Counted from the stretch's first letter, positions 11,325 through 22,059 are shown. The stretch is 64,000 nt of DNA from Prorocentrum cordatum (GCA_963575745.1 CAUYUJ010000909.1:5001-69000); one strand, 5' to 3'. The notes: generated by a model from the letters alone, not told the origin. Program-made: numbers and translations.

Positions 11325-11545
11325 CCATTACTCGGCGGCCAGCGAGGGGGGGAAGTGAGAAGGAGAAGGCTTCTCAGAAGGCAGTGGGACTTCTCAGAAG
11401 CCCCGCTGCCTTCTGAGAAGTTTTTGTTGGTCGTCGGGGGAGGCTTAGAAAACTTCTCAGGAGGCCGAGAGACTTCCAAACCTTCTGAGGAGGCCTCCTC
11501 CTTCTCACTTCCCCCTCGCTCGCCGCCGAATTATTTCCGTACCCA
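11325..11545. repeat. Foldback element (~220 bp inverted repeat)
   Basis: The left arm reads TCGGCGGCCAGCGAGG, then GAAGTGAGAAGGAGAAGGC. The right arm is the inverse, CTCCTTCTCACTTCCCCCTC then GCTCGCCGCCGAA. The interior holds repeated CTTCTCAGAAG and CTTCTGAGAAG palindromes. Ends resembling GTACCCATT and ATTTCCGTACC lie outside the arms. It may be a MITE; I cannot define a target duplication. Confidence 0.7.
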
Positions 11546-11819
11546 TTTTGATCGTCCCGATTTCTGCTCCTCCCTCGGCCTCTCGGGGGCGGCCAAGACG
11601 GGGGCCTCCAAGAGGGGGGGGTGCAAGTCATGGCAGGCGGCACGTGCGCGGCCCAGGGGGGAGACAGGGACGCACTGAGACGAGAAGAGGCGCCATGAGA
11701 TCTGAGGAAACACCATGGCCCACGACATGATATCCACCCCCCCGTACGCATCACCCCCCTCTTTGCCGCCCCCGGCGACTTCTGCGCCTCCCTAAAACAG
11801 GGCTAGGATCGGGATAAAT

Positions 11820-11872
11820 CGCTCCAGAGCGTTCCGGAGCGCTCTCAGAGCGTTCCAGAACGCTCTGGAGCG
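11820..11872. repeat. 53-bp near-perfect hairpin
   Basis: The arms CGCTCCAGAGCGTTCCGGAG and CCAGAACGCTCTGGAGCG are inverse complements with two or so mismatches and a one-base loop. There is no T tract that would suggest a terminator. Confidence 0.75.
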
Positions 11873-12109
11873 GCCGCGGCGCCCAATACATCCTCCAAAC
11901 CCGCCGATTTTCAGAGATTTCGAGTTATCCCGATCAGATTTTGTCCCGATCTTCGTGTCGTTTTACTCCCCCGGCCTCTGCCCTGGCCGGGCCCGGCACG
12001 GCGGCCGGGGCGGCGGGGGAGCGCCGCTGCGGGGCGCCAGCCCTCTCGGGGGCGCCGAGCGCGGCGGCCACCTCCAGAGGGCTCTTGGAGGCGCGCACGA
12101 GGGGGAGGG

Positions 12110-12186
12110 AAGGAGGAGGAGGATCGGAGGAGGAGGAGGAGGAGGAGGAGGGGAAGGAGAAGGATCGAAGGAGGAGGAGAAGGAGG
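12110..12186. repeat. GGA-rich microsatellite
   Basis: Imperfect GGA/GAA triplets that precede the duplicated segment at 12187. A GGA tract also precedes the second copy (17545-17665). Confidence 0.85.
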
Positions 12187-13045
12187 CCCGCCCCTTCTAA
12201 GAAGCAGAGGTGCTTCTGAGAAGCCTTCCCTCCTCCCCCTACACCCCTCCGCGCATGGCCGAGGTTGGCGCCGCGCACGAGGGGGTGGGGGGGGTACCGG
12301 TTCCCCGAGCCAAGCGTGTGCCCTTGCTCGAATTGGTCTCACGCAGCGCGGCAAGCCAATGGAGACGAGGGCGCTTGCGCGCGACCTTACGCTGGCAGCT
12401 TACGCGCCAATGTCGGTGCAGGCGACTCGTGTTTTCGCGACGCCCTGGTGGTGACATCCGAACCCGAATTACCCCCACCACCCATCTATTCTACCGCATC
12501 GATGGTGGGAGGCGGGGGCAGGGCTAGGAGTTCGCCAGGTGTCCGACGAATTCCGAGCCCTGCCCCCGCCGCCCATCAGGCTGCCTGGATCGTGGATCGG
12601 CGAGGGCAGGGTTCGAATGTTTCGCCGCCGCCTCGAGCCTCGAGGGGGAGGGCTTCTCAAAGGGAGGCTGCTTCTTCGAAGGCGCCTGCCTTACATCTGC
12701 AGGTAAGGCCCGCGCCTACGGTAGGCGGCCTACCAAGAGGCAGGAGGGCTTCTGAGAAGCGCTCCCCCCTCCTCCTACCCCCCTCTGCGCGTGGCTGAGG
12801 AGGGGAAGGAAACGATGACCACGACCAGGACTCAACGTGGAGAAACGTCGGTGCCGATCTTGGTCACCGCCGATCCCAGACACCCTCGAGTCGTGAAAAA
12901 ATCGAGACGGAAGGTTTCTCTCAATGTTCTGACTCTAACGACTCGGGATGAAGAACATGATCGACCCACGAAACCAGAAAAGGATTTAGAACTGCGAGGA
13001 ACGGAAGCGTTTCCAAGCACCTCAATTGGGAGATGGGCAGTAGCA
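12187..13045 (+). repeat. Segmental duplication, copy 1 (~0.85 kb)
   Basis: Collinear with 17665-18490. Shared landmarks in order: CCTTCTAAGAAGCAG, GGCCGAGGTTGGC, GCGCCAATGTCGGTGCAGGC, GGGCAGGGCTAGGAGTTCGC, CTCTGCGCGTGGCTGAGGAG, CACCCTCGAGTCGTGAAA. It ends in the dispersed module with GACCCACGAA. No coding frame is conserved between the copies, so I read it as a non-coding repeat. Confidence 0.8.
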
Positions 13046-13119
13046 ATGCTGACGAGATCAATAGTGATGACGCTGTGCCAAGGCTTGTGTTGGACTGCTC
13101 TGCGCTGTGCCGCGCCGCA

Positions 13120-13595
13120 CAGTGGCGTACCAGGGGGACGCGCCACTGAACGTGAGGGTGGACATGCCGGCGGACGTGCCAACGCGCCGCTCGGTGTGCG
13201 AGGGGAACGCGCCACGGGACGTGCCAGGGGGACGCGTCACTGAACGTGCCAGCGGACGTGCCAGGGGGACGCGCCAGGGGACGTGCCAGAGGACGTGCCA
13301 GGGGACGCGCCGCGCGACGTGCCCAGGGGAGGCGCCCAGGGACGTGCCAGGTATCAGTGGTGATGCTACTGTGCCAGGGGCTGTGTCGTGCTTCTCAGCA
13401 CTGTGCCGCGCCGCACGCACAGTGACATGCCAGGGGACGCGCCACGGAACGTGCCAGTGGACGTGCAGGGAACGTCCCGGGTGACTCGCCGCGCGATGTG
13501 CCAGGGGGACGCGCCACGGGACGCGCTACGGAACGTGCCAGGGGGACGCGTCACGGAACGTACCAGGGGACGTACCAGGGAACGCTGCGTCCGCG
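13120..13595. repeat. GTGCCAGGGGACGCGCC-type short tandem repeat
   Basis: Imperfect ~20-24-base units built from GGACGTGCCAGGGGGACGCG and CGCCACGGAACGTGCCAG. The same motif occurs at 16198-16250, 61350-61565 and 61775-61975, always downstream of a GACCCACGAAC-type module or its diverged copy. Confidence 0.85.
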
Positions 13596-13599
13596 GTCC

Positions 13600-14295
13600 C
13601 AAGATAACGATCCATCGTAAACCACACCACGCGGAGTCCGCGATCCCTTGTAAATTACGCGGGAGTCACGCTCTCAAGGCCACGGTCCCTCGAAAACTAC
13701 ACTGGATTCGCGCTCCCAGGGCAACGATCCCTCGGAAATGGCGCAGTGTTCGCGCTCTCAGGGCCACGGCCCCTCGGAAATCACACAGGGTTCGCGCTGC
13801 GAGGGCCACGCTCCCTTGCAAATTGCGCTGTGTCGCGCCCCCCAGGGGCAGGATCCCTAACAACTTACTCTGTGTCCGCCCCCTCAGGACCATGATCCAT
13901 CGTAAATTACGCTGCGTCCGCGCTCCACAATCCATAGTAACTCACGCTGCGCCCGCGCTTCCCAGGGCCAAGATCCCTCGTAATTTAAGCTGCGTCCGCG
14001 CTCTCAGGGCCGCGCTCCGCAGCGTCCGCGCTCCCAGGGCCGCGCTCCCTAGTGAATTACGCAGCGTCCGCGCTCCCAGGGCTGCGCTCCCTAGTGAATT
14101 ACGCAATGCCCACTCTCCCAGGGCCACGATCCCTTGTAAATTACTCTAGGTTTGCGCCTCCAGGGCCAGGGTCCCTCGTCAATTACGATGCGTCCGCGCT
14201 CCCAGGACCAGGATCCTTTGTGAACTACGCTGCGTGGGAGCTCCCAGGGCCACGATCCCTTGTAAATAACGATCCGACCGCACTCCCAGAACTAC
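13600..14295. repeat. ~42-bp tandem repeat, ~16 degenerate units
   Basis: Consensus TCCCAGGGCCACGATCCCTC then GTAAATTACGCTGCGTCCGC. Two isolated units recur at 16246-16325. Since 42 is divisible by three, one frame stays open and produces a long repetitive ORF that I reject. Confidence 0.85.
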
Positions 14296-14329
14296 ATTGG
14301 CATCCTGGGGCGCCCAGGCCTTTCAAGCG

Positions 14330-14512
14330 CTGCAAGAGAAGCTTTTCGCTTGAGACATCCTCAGAAATTCGGCACGCAGGGTGCGCTATCCTCGAGCGGG
14401 CACGCAAAAAGCAAACCTTCCTTCTGCAAAACAAGCGCGGGGCTCGAGACATCCTTGAAATTCCTGCGCGCGGGACGCGCCATCCTCGAGCGGGCACACA
14501 AAAAGTCAACTT
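14330..14512. repeat. Dispersed CTCGAGACATCCTC repeat, two tandem-like copies
   Basis: Copies of the GCAAAACAAGCG / CTCGAGACATCCT / CATCCTCGAGCGGGCACGC module. Relatives are at 16010-16040, 16355-16450, 18885-18995, 20640-20670 and 62050-62460. Confidence 0.7.
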
Positions 14513-14751
14513 GTCCATATTCCTTGTATCTGATAATAATCCGCCGGCCCCCTTGTGGGGCCACCAGGCTGCGAGGCACGGGTTCGCAGTTTCCAGTACC
14601 AGTTGTAGCTTGTAGTTTCCAGTGTTACAGTTCTGCTTCTTGCTGGTTACTGTAACTAGTTGATTGACCGCGCGAGGGGGGGGAGGCCCAAACAAGACTT
14701 TCCAGCGTCCCCTGGGCGCGTTGTCTGAATTGCTGGGGGGGCTCGAAATCC

Positions 14752-15347
14752 ACACCCCTCACGCAGATCCGCGGGGTCAGGGTCCAAAAACACACGGGAT
14801 TTGCCACATTTCTGAAATTCGGTGCCACCCCTCACGCAGATCCGCGGGGTCAGGGTCCAAAAACACAGGGATTTGCCACATTTCTGAAATTCGGTGCCAC
14901 CCCTCACGCAGATCCGCGGGGTCAGGGTCCAAAAACACAGGGGATTTGCCACATTTCTGAAATTCGGTGCCACCCCTCACGCAGATCCGCGGGGTCAGGG
15001 TCCAAAAACACATGGGATTTGCCACATTTCTGAAATTCGGTGCCACCCCTCACGCACATCCGCGGGGTCAGGGTCCAAAAACACAGGGGATTTGCCACAT
15101 TTCTGAAATTCGGTGCCACCCCTCACGCAGATCCGCGGGGTCAGGGTCCAAAAACACAGGGGATTTGCCACATTTCTGAAATTCGGTGCCACCCCTCACG
15201 CAGATCCGCGGGGTCAGGGTCCAAAAACACAGGGGATTTGCCACATTTCTGAAATTCGGTGCCACCCCTCACGCAGATCCGCGGGGTCAGGGTCCAAAAA
15301 CACAGGGGATTTGCCACATTTCTGAAATTCGGTGCCACCCCTCACGC
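14752..15347. repeat. 73-bp tandem array, ~8 units
   Basis: Very homogeneous units carrying CCACCCCTCACGCAGATCCG, GGTCAGGGTCCAAAAACACA and TTTGCCACATTTCTGAAATT. One unit reads CACGCACATCC, and it recurs at the array edge (15341), suggesting recent unit exchange. Confidence 0.95.
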
Positions 15348-15618
15348 ACATCCATCGCAAGGCGTGGTAACCCAAACTGCGAGTACTCCCTCGGCCCTTT
15401 AATCCCAAGGTGTGGTAACCAAGCTCGTAAACCATACACGTCTTACCAATCGCCCTGTGTGGTAACCCCTCTTGTGATCAGTTGGTTTTGCCGATTGCGA
15501 ATCGGCCTCGCATGAAGTTCCGCTACTGCTGCACGACAGCGCCAAAGCCTCATGACTTAGCTCTTCCATGGCCCATTCTCCGAGAGAGGGGGCCGGCGGC
15601 AGGGGGCGAAGCCCTTAC
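15348..15618. other. No gene; three GGTGTGGTAACC-like motifs
   Basis: GCGTGGTAACCCA, GGTGTGGTAACCAA and TGTGTGGTAACCCC occur near 15361, 15410 and 15458. No gene is supported. Confidence 0.5.
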
Positions 15619-15860
15619 GAATAATGATAATAATAATAATAATAACAATAATAATAAATCATTGATAATAAATAATACGTATTATTACTAGTAATAATAA
15701 TAAGAATAAGAATAACAATAACAATAATAATAATACTAGCGCGAATGAGAACGACAATAATAATAATAATCATCATCATCATCATAATCGGAATCACAAT
15801 CATAATCATAATCATGATCATCACCATAATAATATTCCGAATAATATCAATAATACTATT
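15619..15860. repeat. AAT/ATC-rich microsatellite
   Basis: Imperfect AAT triplets grading into ATC triplets. Low GC compared with the surroundings. Confidence 0.9.
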
Positions 15861-16718
15861 CTAAAATATAAAACAACAAATCCACACCCCGTGTTGTATC
15901 ATGGATTCTGCGCAAAACGCTCCGCACCCAGCTTTTATACGGAAAACGTGTGTTTGCGGACCCTGCAATTCATCGAGGATCCGAGATAAGGGTGCACATT
16001 TTCCTTGAGCGGGCACGCGAGAAGCGCATTTCTTCAAACAGAAATAAGACTGTACCCTGTTACTTATCATAAATAACTCCGCTTGCCCGCTTCAATTCGA
16101 AACTGGGGGTAAGCAAACCCTGATCGACCCACGAACCCGATTGAGAACAGCGAGGAATGGAACCATTCCTAAGGACCTCAATTGCATATGCAATTGGGCG
16201 ATGCCAGGGGGGCATGCCAGGGGGACGCGCCGCGGAACGTCCCACGGCCTCGTAAATTACGCGGCGTCCGCGCTTCCAAAGCCGCGATCCCTCGTAAATT
16301 ACATTGGATTTGCGCTCCCAGAACCCCCCGGGCATCCTGGAGCGCCCAGGCCCGTCAAATTTTGCAAGACGAGCGTTTCGCTCGAGACATCCCCAGAATT
16401 TCTGCGCGTACGACGCGCCATCCTCGAGCGGGCAGGCAAGAAGTCAACACGCTCACATTTTGTATGTCCCGGTCGGGGCACCAGACCTCATTTTTTCTCC
16501 GAAATTCTACTCAAAATGCCCCGCACCCTCTTGTTTACAATGGACAACGGGTGTCTGCAGATCCCGTTATTTATTGAGGATCCGAGATGGGGGGAGCACT
16601 TTCCTCGAGCGGGCACGCGCGAAACGCAATTGTTCCACGCCGAATGGGACTTCACCTTGTGATTTATCGCAAATAACTTCGCCGGCCTCCTTTAAGCATG
16701 GCACCGGAGGAAAACAAA
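15861..16718. other. No gene; mosaic of dispersed repeats
   Basis: Contains two related blocks (15890-16080 and 16480-16690), each with a GAGGATCCGAGAT motif, a GAGCGGGCACGCG motif and TTATC..AAATAACT. Between them lie a GACCCACGAACCC module (16114), an inverted CAATTGCATATGCAATTG palindrome (~16179) and two 42-bp units. I see no gene. Confidence 0.65.
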
Positions 16719-16758
16719 ACTAAAAGAGAACCCTGGGCGGGCACCCTTTCCGGGAAAA
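16719..16758 (+). repeat. ACTAAAAGAGAACCCTGGG module, copy 1
   Basis: ACTAAAAGAGAACCCTGGGC, then CCTTTCCGGGAAAAAA. Four copies occur in the window: here, 19092, 20769 and 62551. Confidence 0.85.
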
Positions 16759-17544
16759 AACGGCCAGAAGCCTCCCATCGAAATTTCTCTTACGACGCGA
16801 GCACGTCTGAGGCATGGGCGCAGCCCGAAGCCTCACCAATCGAAACGAAGTGACAAGCTGGGGGGCACCTTGAGTCATGGGCACCTTTGGCAGCTCCCGA
16901 TCGAGGGAGGGCACACGCGTGGTTCGGGGAACGACCAGTGCCATAAACAAAATTTCTCGAGGTCCGCGCGGATTTCTGGGATCGGCGCTGGACCCTGTAG
17001 GCGGCGCCTCGGGCGCCGCCCCTGGCGCGCAGGAACTGCCGTCAGACTTCGCGCCTCTTGTTTCCGTACCCAGTTCGTGCGTGCCCCTGGGAAATCCTGG
17101 GGAGCATCTCGGGCCAGGGGCGCTTCTGGCTGCACCCTGCTCGAACCCAGAGATCCAATGTCGTGATTTTGTTCGACACGGGGTCCCCGGAAGTCTCGAC
17201 CCATTCCCCGGGACCGAATTTTCATCCTGAGTCGTTTTTCGACAGTCCTGGGGCCCGGCGAGGGCCCCCAGAGGCCGAAAACTGCGAAAAACACCCGTCT
17301 TGATCCAAGTCGTTCGATCTCCGGGAACCTCCGCGGGGCGCCGCTCCCGCAGTCGCCGCAGCAGCTCCACCAGCGATGCCGCTGGCAGCGCCGCGGCCGC
17401 CGCGAGGATGGCCTCGTCGAACTGGCCGTGGGTGGCCGCCGGGGGCGCCGCCTGCGGCCGGGGAGGAGCGGCGGCCCCGCTGGCCGGCGGCGCGCACGCA
17501 TTCCGAACCAGACCTCCGCCGCCCATCGAGCTGCCTGGATCGTT
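16759..17544. other. No gene; GC-rich sequence with dispersed repeat
   Basis: Includes the 17205-17295 copy of the CATCCTGAGTCGTTTTTC repeat. A region of CGCCGC-rich sequence at 17330-17500 gives alanine/arginine-rich frames on both strands without recognisable domains. No gene is supported. Confidence 0.5.
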
Positions 17545-17664
17545 CATCGGCGAGGGGGAGGAGGAGGAGGAGGAGGAGGAGGAGGAGGAGGAGGAGGAGG
17601 AGGAGGAGGAGGAGGAGGAGGAGGAGGAGGAGGAGGAGGAGGAGGAGGAGGAGGAGGGGGAGGC
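17545..17664. repeat. (GGA)n microsatellite
   Basis: About 38 nearly uninterrupted GGA triplets, producing Glu, Arg or Gly homopolymers in translation. Confidence 0.95.
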
Positions 17665-18490
17665 CCGCGCCTTCTAAGAAGCAGGGGTGTTTCTCTAAGA
17701 AGCCTTCCCCCCTCCCCCTACACCCCTCTGCGCGTGGCCGAGGTTGGCAGCGCACACGAGGCGGTAGAGGGAGGGGTGCCGTTTCCCCGAGCCACGCGTG
17801 TGCCCTTCCTCGATGGGTGAGCGACGGCAAGAAATTGGTCTCACGCGAGATGGCACAGCGGCCTTACGAGGTGACTTACGCGGGCCACCAGCGCGGCAAG
17901 CCACAGTGGAGACGAGGGCGCTTACGCGGGCAAGTTACGCGCCAATGTCGGTGCAGGCGATCCTTTTTTGTGACGCTCTGGTGGCGACATCCGAACCCCA
18001 CCCCCGCCACCCACCGACTCTGCTGCATCGATGATGGGAGGCGGGGGCAGGGCTAGGAGTTCGCCACGTGTCCGACGAATTCCGAGCCCTGCCCCTGCCG
18101 CCCATCGAGCGGCCTGGATCGCTGATCGGCGAGGGTAGAGTTCGGACATCTCGCCGCCGGCTCGAGCCTCGAGGTGGGAGGGCTCCTCCGAGGGAGGCTG
18201 CTTCGCAGAAGGCGCCGGCCTCACATCTGCAGGCAAGGCCCGCGCCTGCCAAGAGGCAGGGGGGCTTGAGAAGCGCTCCCCCCTCCTTCTACCCCCCTCT
18301 GCGCGTGGCTGAGGAGGGGAAGACAACGATGACCACGACCGGGACTGAACGCGGAGAAGCGTCGGTGCCGGTCGTGGACACCGCCGATCCCAAGCACCCT
18401 CGAGTCGTGAAACATGATGGACCCACGAACCCAGAAAGGGATATAGAACCGCATGCATGGAAACGTTTTCACGACACCGTATTGGGCGAC
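17665..18490 (+). repeat. Segmental duplication, copy 2
   Basis: Collinear with 12187-13045 (see that entry). It lacks about 35 bases present there (the AAGGCGCCTGCC to GTAGGCGG part is shorter). It ends in the GACCCACGAACCC module at 18418, followed here by the 24-bp repeat rather than the GTGCCAGGGG repeat. Confidence 0.8.
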
Positions 18491-18499
18491 GGGCACTTC

Positions 18500-18625
18500 C
18501 ACGAGACACCCCGCGAAACATTCCACGAGACACGGGCGACCGTTTTCAACGTTTTCCTGGAAACATTCCACGAGACACCCCGCGAAACAGTCCACGAGAC
18601 ACCCCACGAAACATTCCACGACGAC
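18500..18625. repeat. 24-bp repeat CACGAGACACCCCGCGAAAC
   Basis: Units of CACGAGACACCCCGCGAAACATTC, shown here to 20 bases in the call. The same repeat occupies 19945-20085 and 63650-63790, each time between the GACCCACGAACCC module and the 16-bp array. Confidence 0.85.
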
Positions 18626-18647
18626 AGGCAACCACTCAACCAAGGCG

Positions 18648-18830
18648 GTGTGGTCGTGCTGGGGAGTGGTCGTGCTGGGGTGTGGTCGTGCTGGGGGGTG
18701 GTCGTGCTGGGGGGTGGTCGTGCTGGGGCGTGGTCGTGCTGGGGTGGGGTCGTGCTGGGGTGTGGTCGTGCTGTGGTGAGGTCGTGCTGGGGTGTGATCG
18801 TGCTGGGTGATGGTCTTGCTGGCCCCATGT
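18648..18830. repeat. 16-bp minisatellite GTGGTCGTGCTGGGGT, array 1
   Basis: About 11 units, with GGGG/TGGG length variants. The same repeat forms arrays 2 (20098-20610) and 3 (63820-64000). Confidence 0.95.
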
Positions 18831-18884
18831 GCGTTTCCTCATAATTCGGCGTTGGGCCCGACGCCATGTGAGATACCCCAACTC

Positions 18885-19133
18885 TGCAAAACCCGCGTTT
18901 TGCTCGAGACATCCTCAACAAATTCTGAAAAACTAGCGTTTCGCTCGAGACATCCCTCAACTCTGCAAAACCAGCGTTTCGCTAGGGACATCCTCAATTT
19001 TTAATCCGCCGGCCCACCTCGACCTCGACATTTCTCAAGGAAAGAATCCGCGGGCCCACCTCAGTTGAGGCACCGGGGACAGGCTTACCACACTAAAAGA
19101 GAACCCTGGGCCTGCGCCCTCTCCGGGAAAAAT
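18885..19133 (+). repeat. Dispersed repeat ending in ACTAAAAGAGAACCCTGGG
   Basis: Order: tandem TTCGCTCGAGACATCC pieces, CCGCCGGCCCACCTCGACCT, GGGCCCACCTCAGTTGAGGC, ACTAAAAGAGAACCCTGGGC, CTCTCCGGGAAAAA. The same order is at 20640-20809 and 62390-62592. Confidence 0.8.
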
Positions 19134-19861
19134 CGAGACGGAGGGTTTCTCTCTATGTTCTGCCTCTGGGGGCCCTTCCCTGAGGCAGGGCGGCTTCTGA
19201 GACGCGCCCCCCCACCCCCCTGCGCGTGGCTGACTGAGGAGGGGCGGCGGCAGCGCCCCGCCTCTGAGGCGGAGCCAGGGCAGGGGCACGATCGACCCTC
19301 GACCCTCGATCCTCGATCGATCGACCCTCCACGAAGAAGCCAGGGCAGGGACAAAATCGGACTGGGGTAAATCCCCAGACACGCTCGCGTCCGGAAAACA
19401 TCAGCGCGGGAGATGTTTGGTCGTTCTCGGCCTCTGGGGGCTCTTGCTGGACCCCAGGACCATCGAAAAACGTCTCGGAATGAAAAACTGGACCCGGGGA
19501 AAAGGTCGGAAGCTCCGGTGACCCCGAAGTGCAAAAAGACAGGACACCGCATATCTGGGTCGGGGATCTCTGAGATCTGGAGGTTCTGGTGGAAATATCG
19601 GGCGCCGCGACCTCCTCGAAGCGTTCTGAACTCTGAGAGTGTTCTGGAACGTCCTGGAAAGATGTATCCCTATCCTGGCCCCGCCTGAGCCTCCTCCCCA
19701 GCCCGCCAACACATTGAAACAATGTTCGCCAGCGGGAGCAACAAACCGTAGGTCATTGCACTGCGGATGCGCAAGCTATGTGGTGCAAGCTATGTGGTGG
19801 AAGCCATGTCGTGCAGTATTAAGTGATGCACGCTAGAGGCGGCGACGAAGCGGCAACTGAA
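19134..19861. other. No gene; mosaic repeats
   Basis: Includes an AACATTGAAA-rich stretch and an inverted copy (19410-19500) of the repeat at 10830 and 17205. ATCGATCGACCCTC-type short repeats occur at 19289-19330. No gene is supported. Confidence 0.5.
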
Positions 19862-19944
19862 GAACATGATAGACCCACGAACCCGGAAAGGGATATAGAC
19901 ATGTGCAGCATGGTCACGTTTTCACGATACCCAACTGGGCGACA
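19862..19944 (+). repeat. GACCCACGAACCCGGAAAGG module
   Basis: Six related copies occur, near 12957, 16108, 18412, 19862, 61050 and 63573. Each reads roughly catgat/cgacccacgaac, then ggatatagacatg and cacgttttcacgatacc. Each leads into a short tandem array. Confidence 0.8.
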
Positions 19945-20097
19945 CCTCACGAAACATCCCACGAGACACCCCGCGAAAAATCCCACGAGACACCTCACGA
20001 AACATTCCACGAGACACCCCGTGAAACTTCCACGAGACACCCCACGAACAGGCAACCACTCAACCAGACACCCCACGAAACATTCCATGGGGGTGCG

Positions 20098-20610
20098 ACT
20101 GGGTGTGGTCGTGCTGGGGTGTGGTCGTGCTGGGGTGTGGTGGTGCTGGGGAGCGGTCGTGCTGGAGTGTGGTCGTGCTGGGGTGTGGTCGTGCTGGGGT
20201 GTGGTCGTGCTGGGGTGTGGTCGTGCTGGGGTGGGGTCGTGCTGGGGTGGGGTCGTGCTGGGGTGGGGTCGTGCTGGGGTGTGGTCGTGCTGGGGTGTGG
20301 TCGTGCTGGGGTGTGGTCGTACTAGGGTGAGGTCGTGCTGGGGTGGGGTCGTGCTGGGATGTGGTCGTGCTGGGGTGTGGTCGTGCTGGGGGTGGTCGTG
20401 CTGGGGCGTGGTCGTGCTGGGGTGGGGTCGTGCTGGGGTGGGGTCGTGCTGGGGTGTGGTCGTGATGGGGTGTGGTCGTGCTGGGGTGGTCCGCACCCTG
20501 TGATTTATCGATCAGGTCGTGCTGGGGTGTGGTCGTGCTGGGGCGTGGTCGTGCTGGGGCGTGGTCGTGCTGGGGTGAGGTCGTGCTGGGGTGTGGTCGT
20601 GCTGAGGTGG
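20098..20610. repeat. 16-bp minisatellite GTGGTCGTGCTGGGGT, array 2
   Basis: About 31 units in two blocks. The motif CGCACCCTGTGATTTATCGA follows both blocks (20489 and 20609), which suggests the second block arose by duplication of the end of the first. Confidence 0.95.
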
Positions 20611-20639
20611 CCCGCACCCTGTGATTTATCGATCGGGAT

Positions 20640-20809
20640 TTCAAAAACAAGCGTTTCGCCTGAGACGTCCTGAAATTTTTATCCGCAGGCCCACCTCGAC
20701 CTCGATATTTATCAGGGAAAGAATCCGCGGGCCCACCTCAGTTGAGGCACCGGGGACAGGCTTACCACACTAAAAGAAAACCCTGGGCCTGCGCCCTCTC
20801 CGGGAAAAA
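20640..20809 (+). repeat. Dispersed repeat ending in ACTAAAAGAAAACCCTGGG
   Basis: Second copy of the family at 18885-19133. It is very similar from GGGCCCACCTCAGTTGAGGC onward. Confidence 0.8.
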
Positions 20810-21660
20810 ACGTGGCCCACCAAGCGCACCAGGCGGCAGCGAGACAACAACGGAGCGGCAACGGGCGGCAACGTAGCGACCCTCCCAGATCTCGAACGCA
20901 TTGAAACAACGAAGAATACTTAACACAACAAAAGAAAAACAAAAACACAAATCATTACCAAAAAATATCATATACCACTCAAAAGCAAATAATGCGATCA
21001 CTAACCATAGAGGCAATGCCACGGCAATCAGAATGATAGTAACGAGTGTACTGGTTACAAAATAATAACAATGGCGATACTATAAAAAACGAATGAAAAT
21101 ACGAACAACGATGACAATAATACTGATAATAACGAGAATACGGGTGATGATGATAAAGATACTGATAATTATAATAATGGGAACACGTATGAGGAGACTA
21201 AAATCAATAACAGCAGCAATGACAACAACAACAGCATCAACAACAACAGCAACAATAATAACAACAACAGCAACAACAACAATCTACAACAACAACTACA
21301 ACAATTACTAGCACGTGGGGACACACCGTTCTCACCAGTGCCAGGGTTTTCATAGGAGGCGGGCAATACCCCCACTTTGTGGGGGGGCCGGTTCAAGCTC
21401 TACCAAATTTCCAAACGACTCTTCGCCACCACCCACACCCAGCTTCCCGCCCTATGACGTTCGGACACTTCACTTCGTGGCATGCGGACGACCGTGGCTA
21501 CTATTCAGGGCCCCGCGGCCGACGACGACGGCGTGCGCGCGCGAAGAAAAAACGAATGTGTCCCGCATGGTATTATTTGACAGGGATGATGGCCCTGGCA
21601 GGTGCGCAACCGTTGTTGCAGAAGTTCGAAAAAGTTGCTCGCAAAAGCCCGTTTGACAGA
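20810..21660. other. No gene; A-rich tract and AAC/CAA repeats
   Basis: An AT-rich stretch (20920-21210) unusual for this region is followed by (AAC)n at 21215-21305. Positions 21310-21660 are unique-looking but without a supportable ORF. Confidence 0.55.
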
Positions 21661-21817
21661 AATGTTTAAAAAGTGTTGGGTTTCCTACGAATCCGCAAGA
21701 GCGCGCGGGATGAAATTTTGACATTTTTTGTTTGAAAAACCATTGGTTTTTTGATGTTTTTATGTTAAAATCGCTACGAAAACTAAGGTTTTGGAAGGAT
21801 TTCGTCTTGCGCGCGCG

Positions 21818-21912
21818 AATGTCCACTTTACCTTATTTTTTGCAAGGGATTCTTGAAGTTTGGTTATGTTAGAACAAGAAATGTCCACTTTAGCTTATTT
21901 TTTGCAAGGGAA
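21818..21912. repeat. Direct repeat ATGTCCACTTTA..TTATTTTTTGCAAGGG
   Basis: Two ~34-base copies begin at 21818 and 21879 and differ at one or two positions. The flanking sequence is AT-rich with TTTTTGAAAAACC-type inverted stretches. Confidence 0.75.
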
Positions 21913-22059
21913 AACCGATCGTAACAACACAACCGGATCCGGACCAACCCGTTTTGCCTGAGACTTCCTCACGAAAATGATGAAAATGAGGCTGCGGCCT
22001 AGGCGCGGCGGGGGGGTCGTGCACCAGGGGTCCCAACAATAATTATTCTTTAGAAGTAA

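Noticed and set aside
13388-14149. 253-residue ORF (repeated RKLRCVRAPRAT)
   Set aside because: Product of the 42-bp repeat, whose length is divisible by three and so keeps one frame open.
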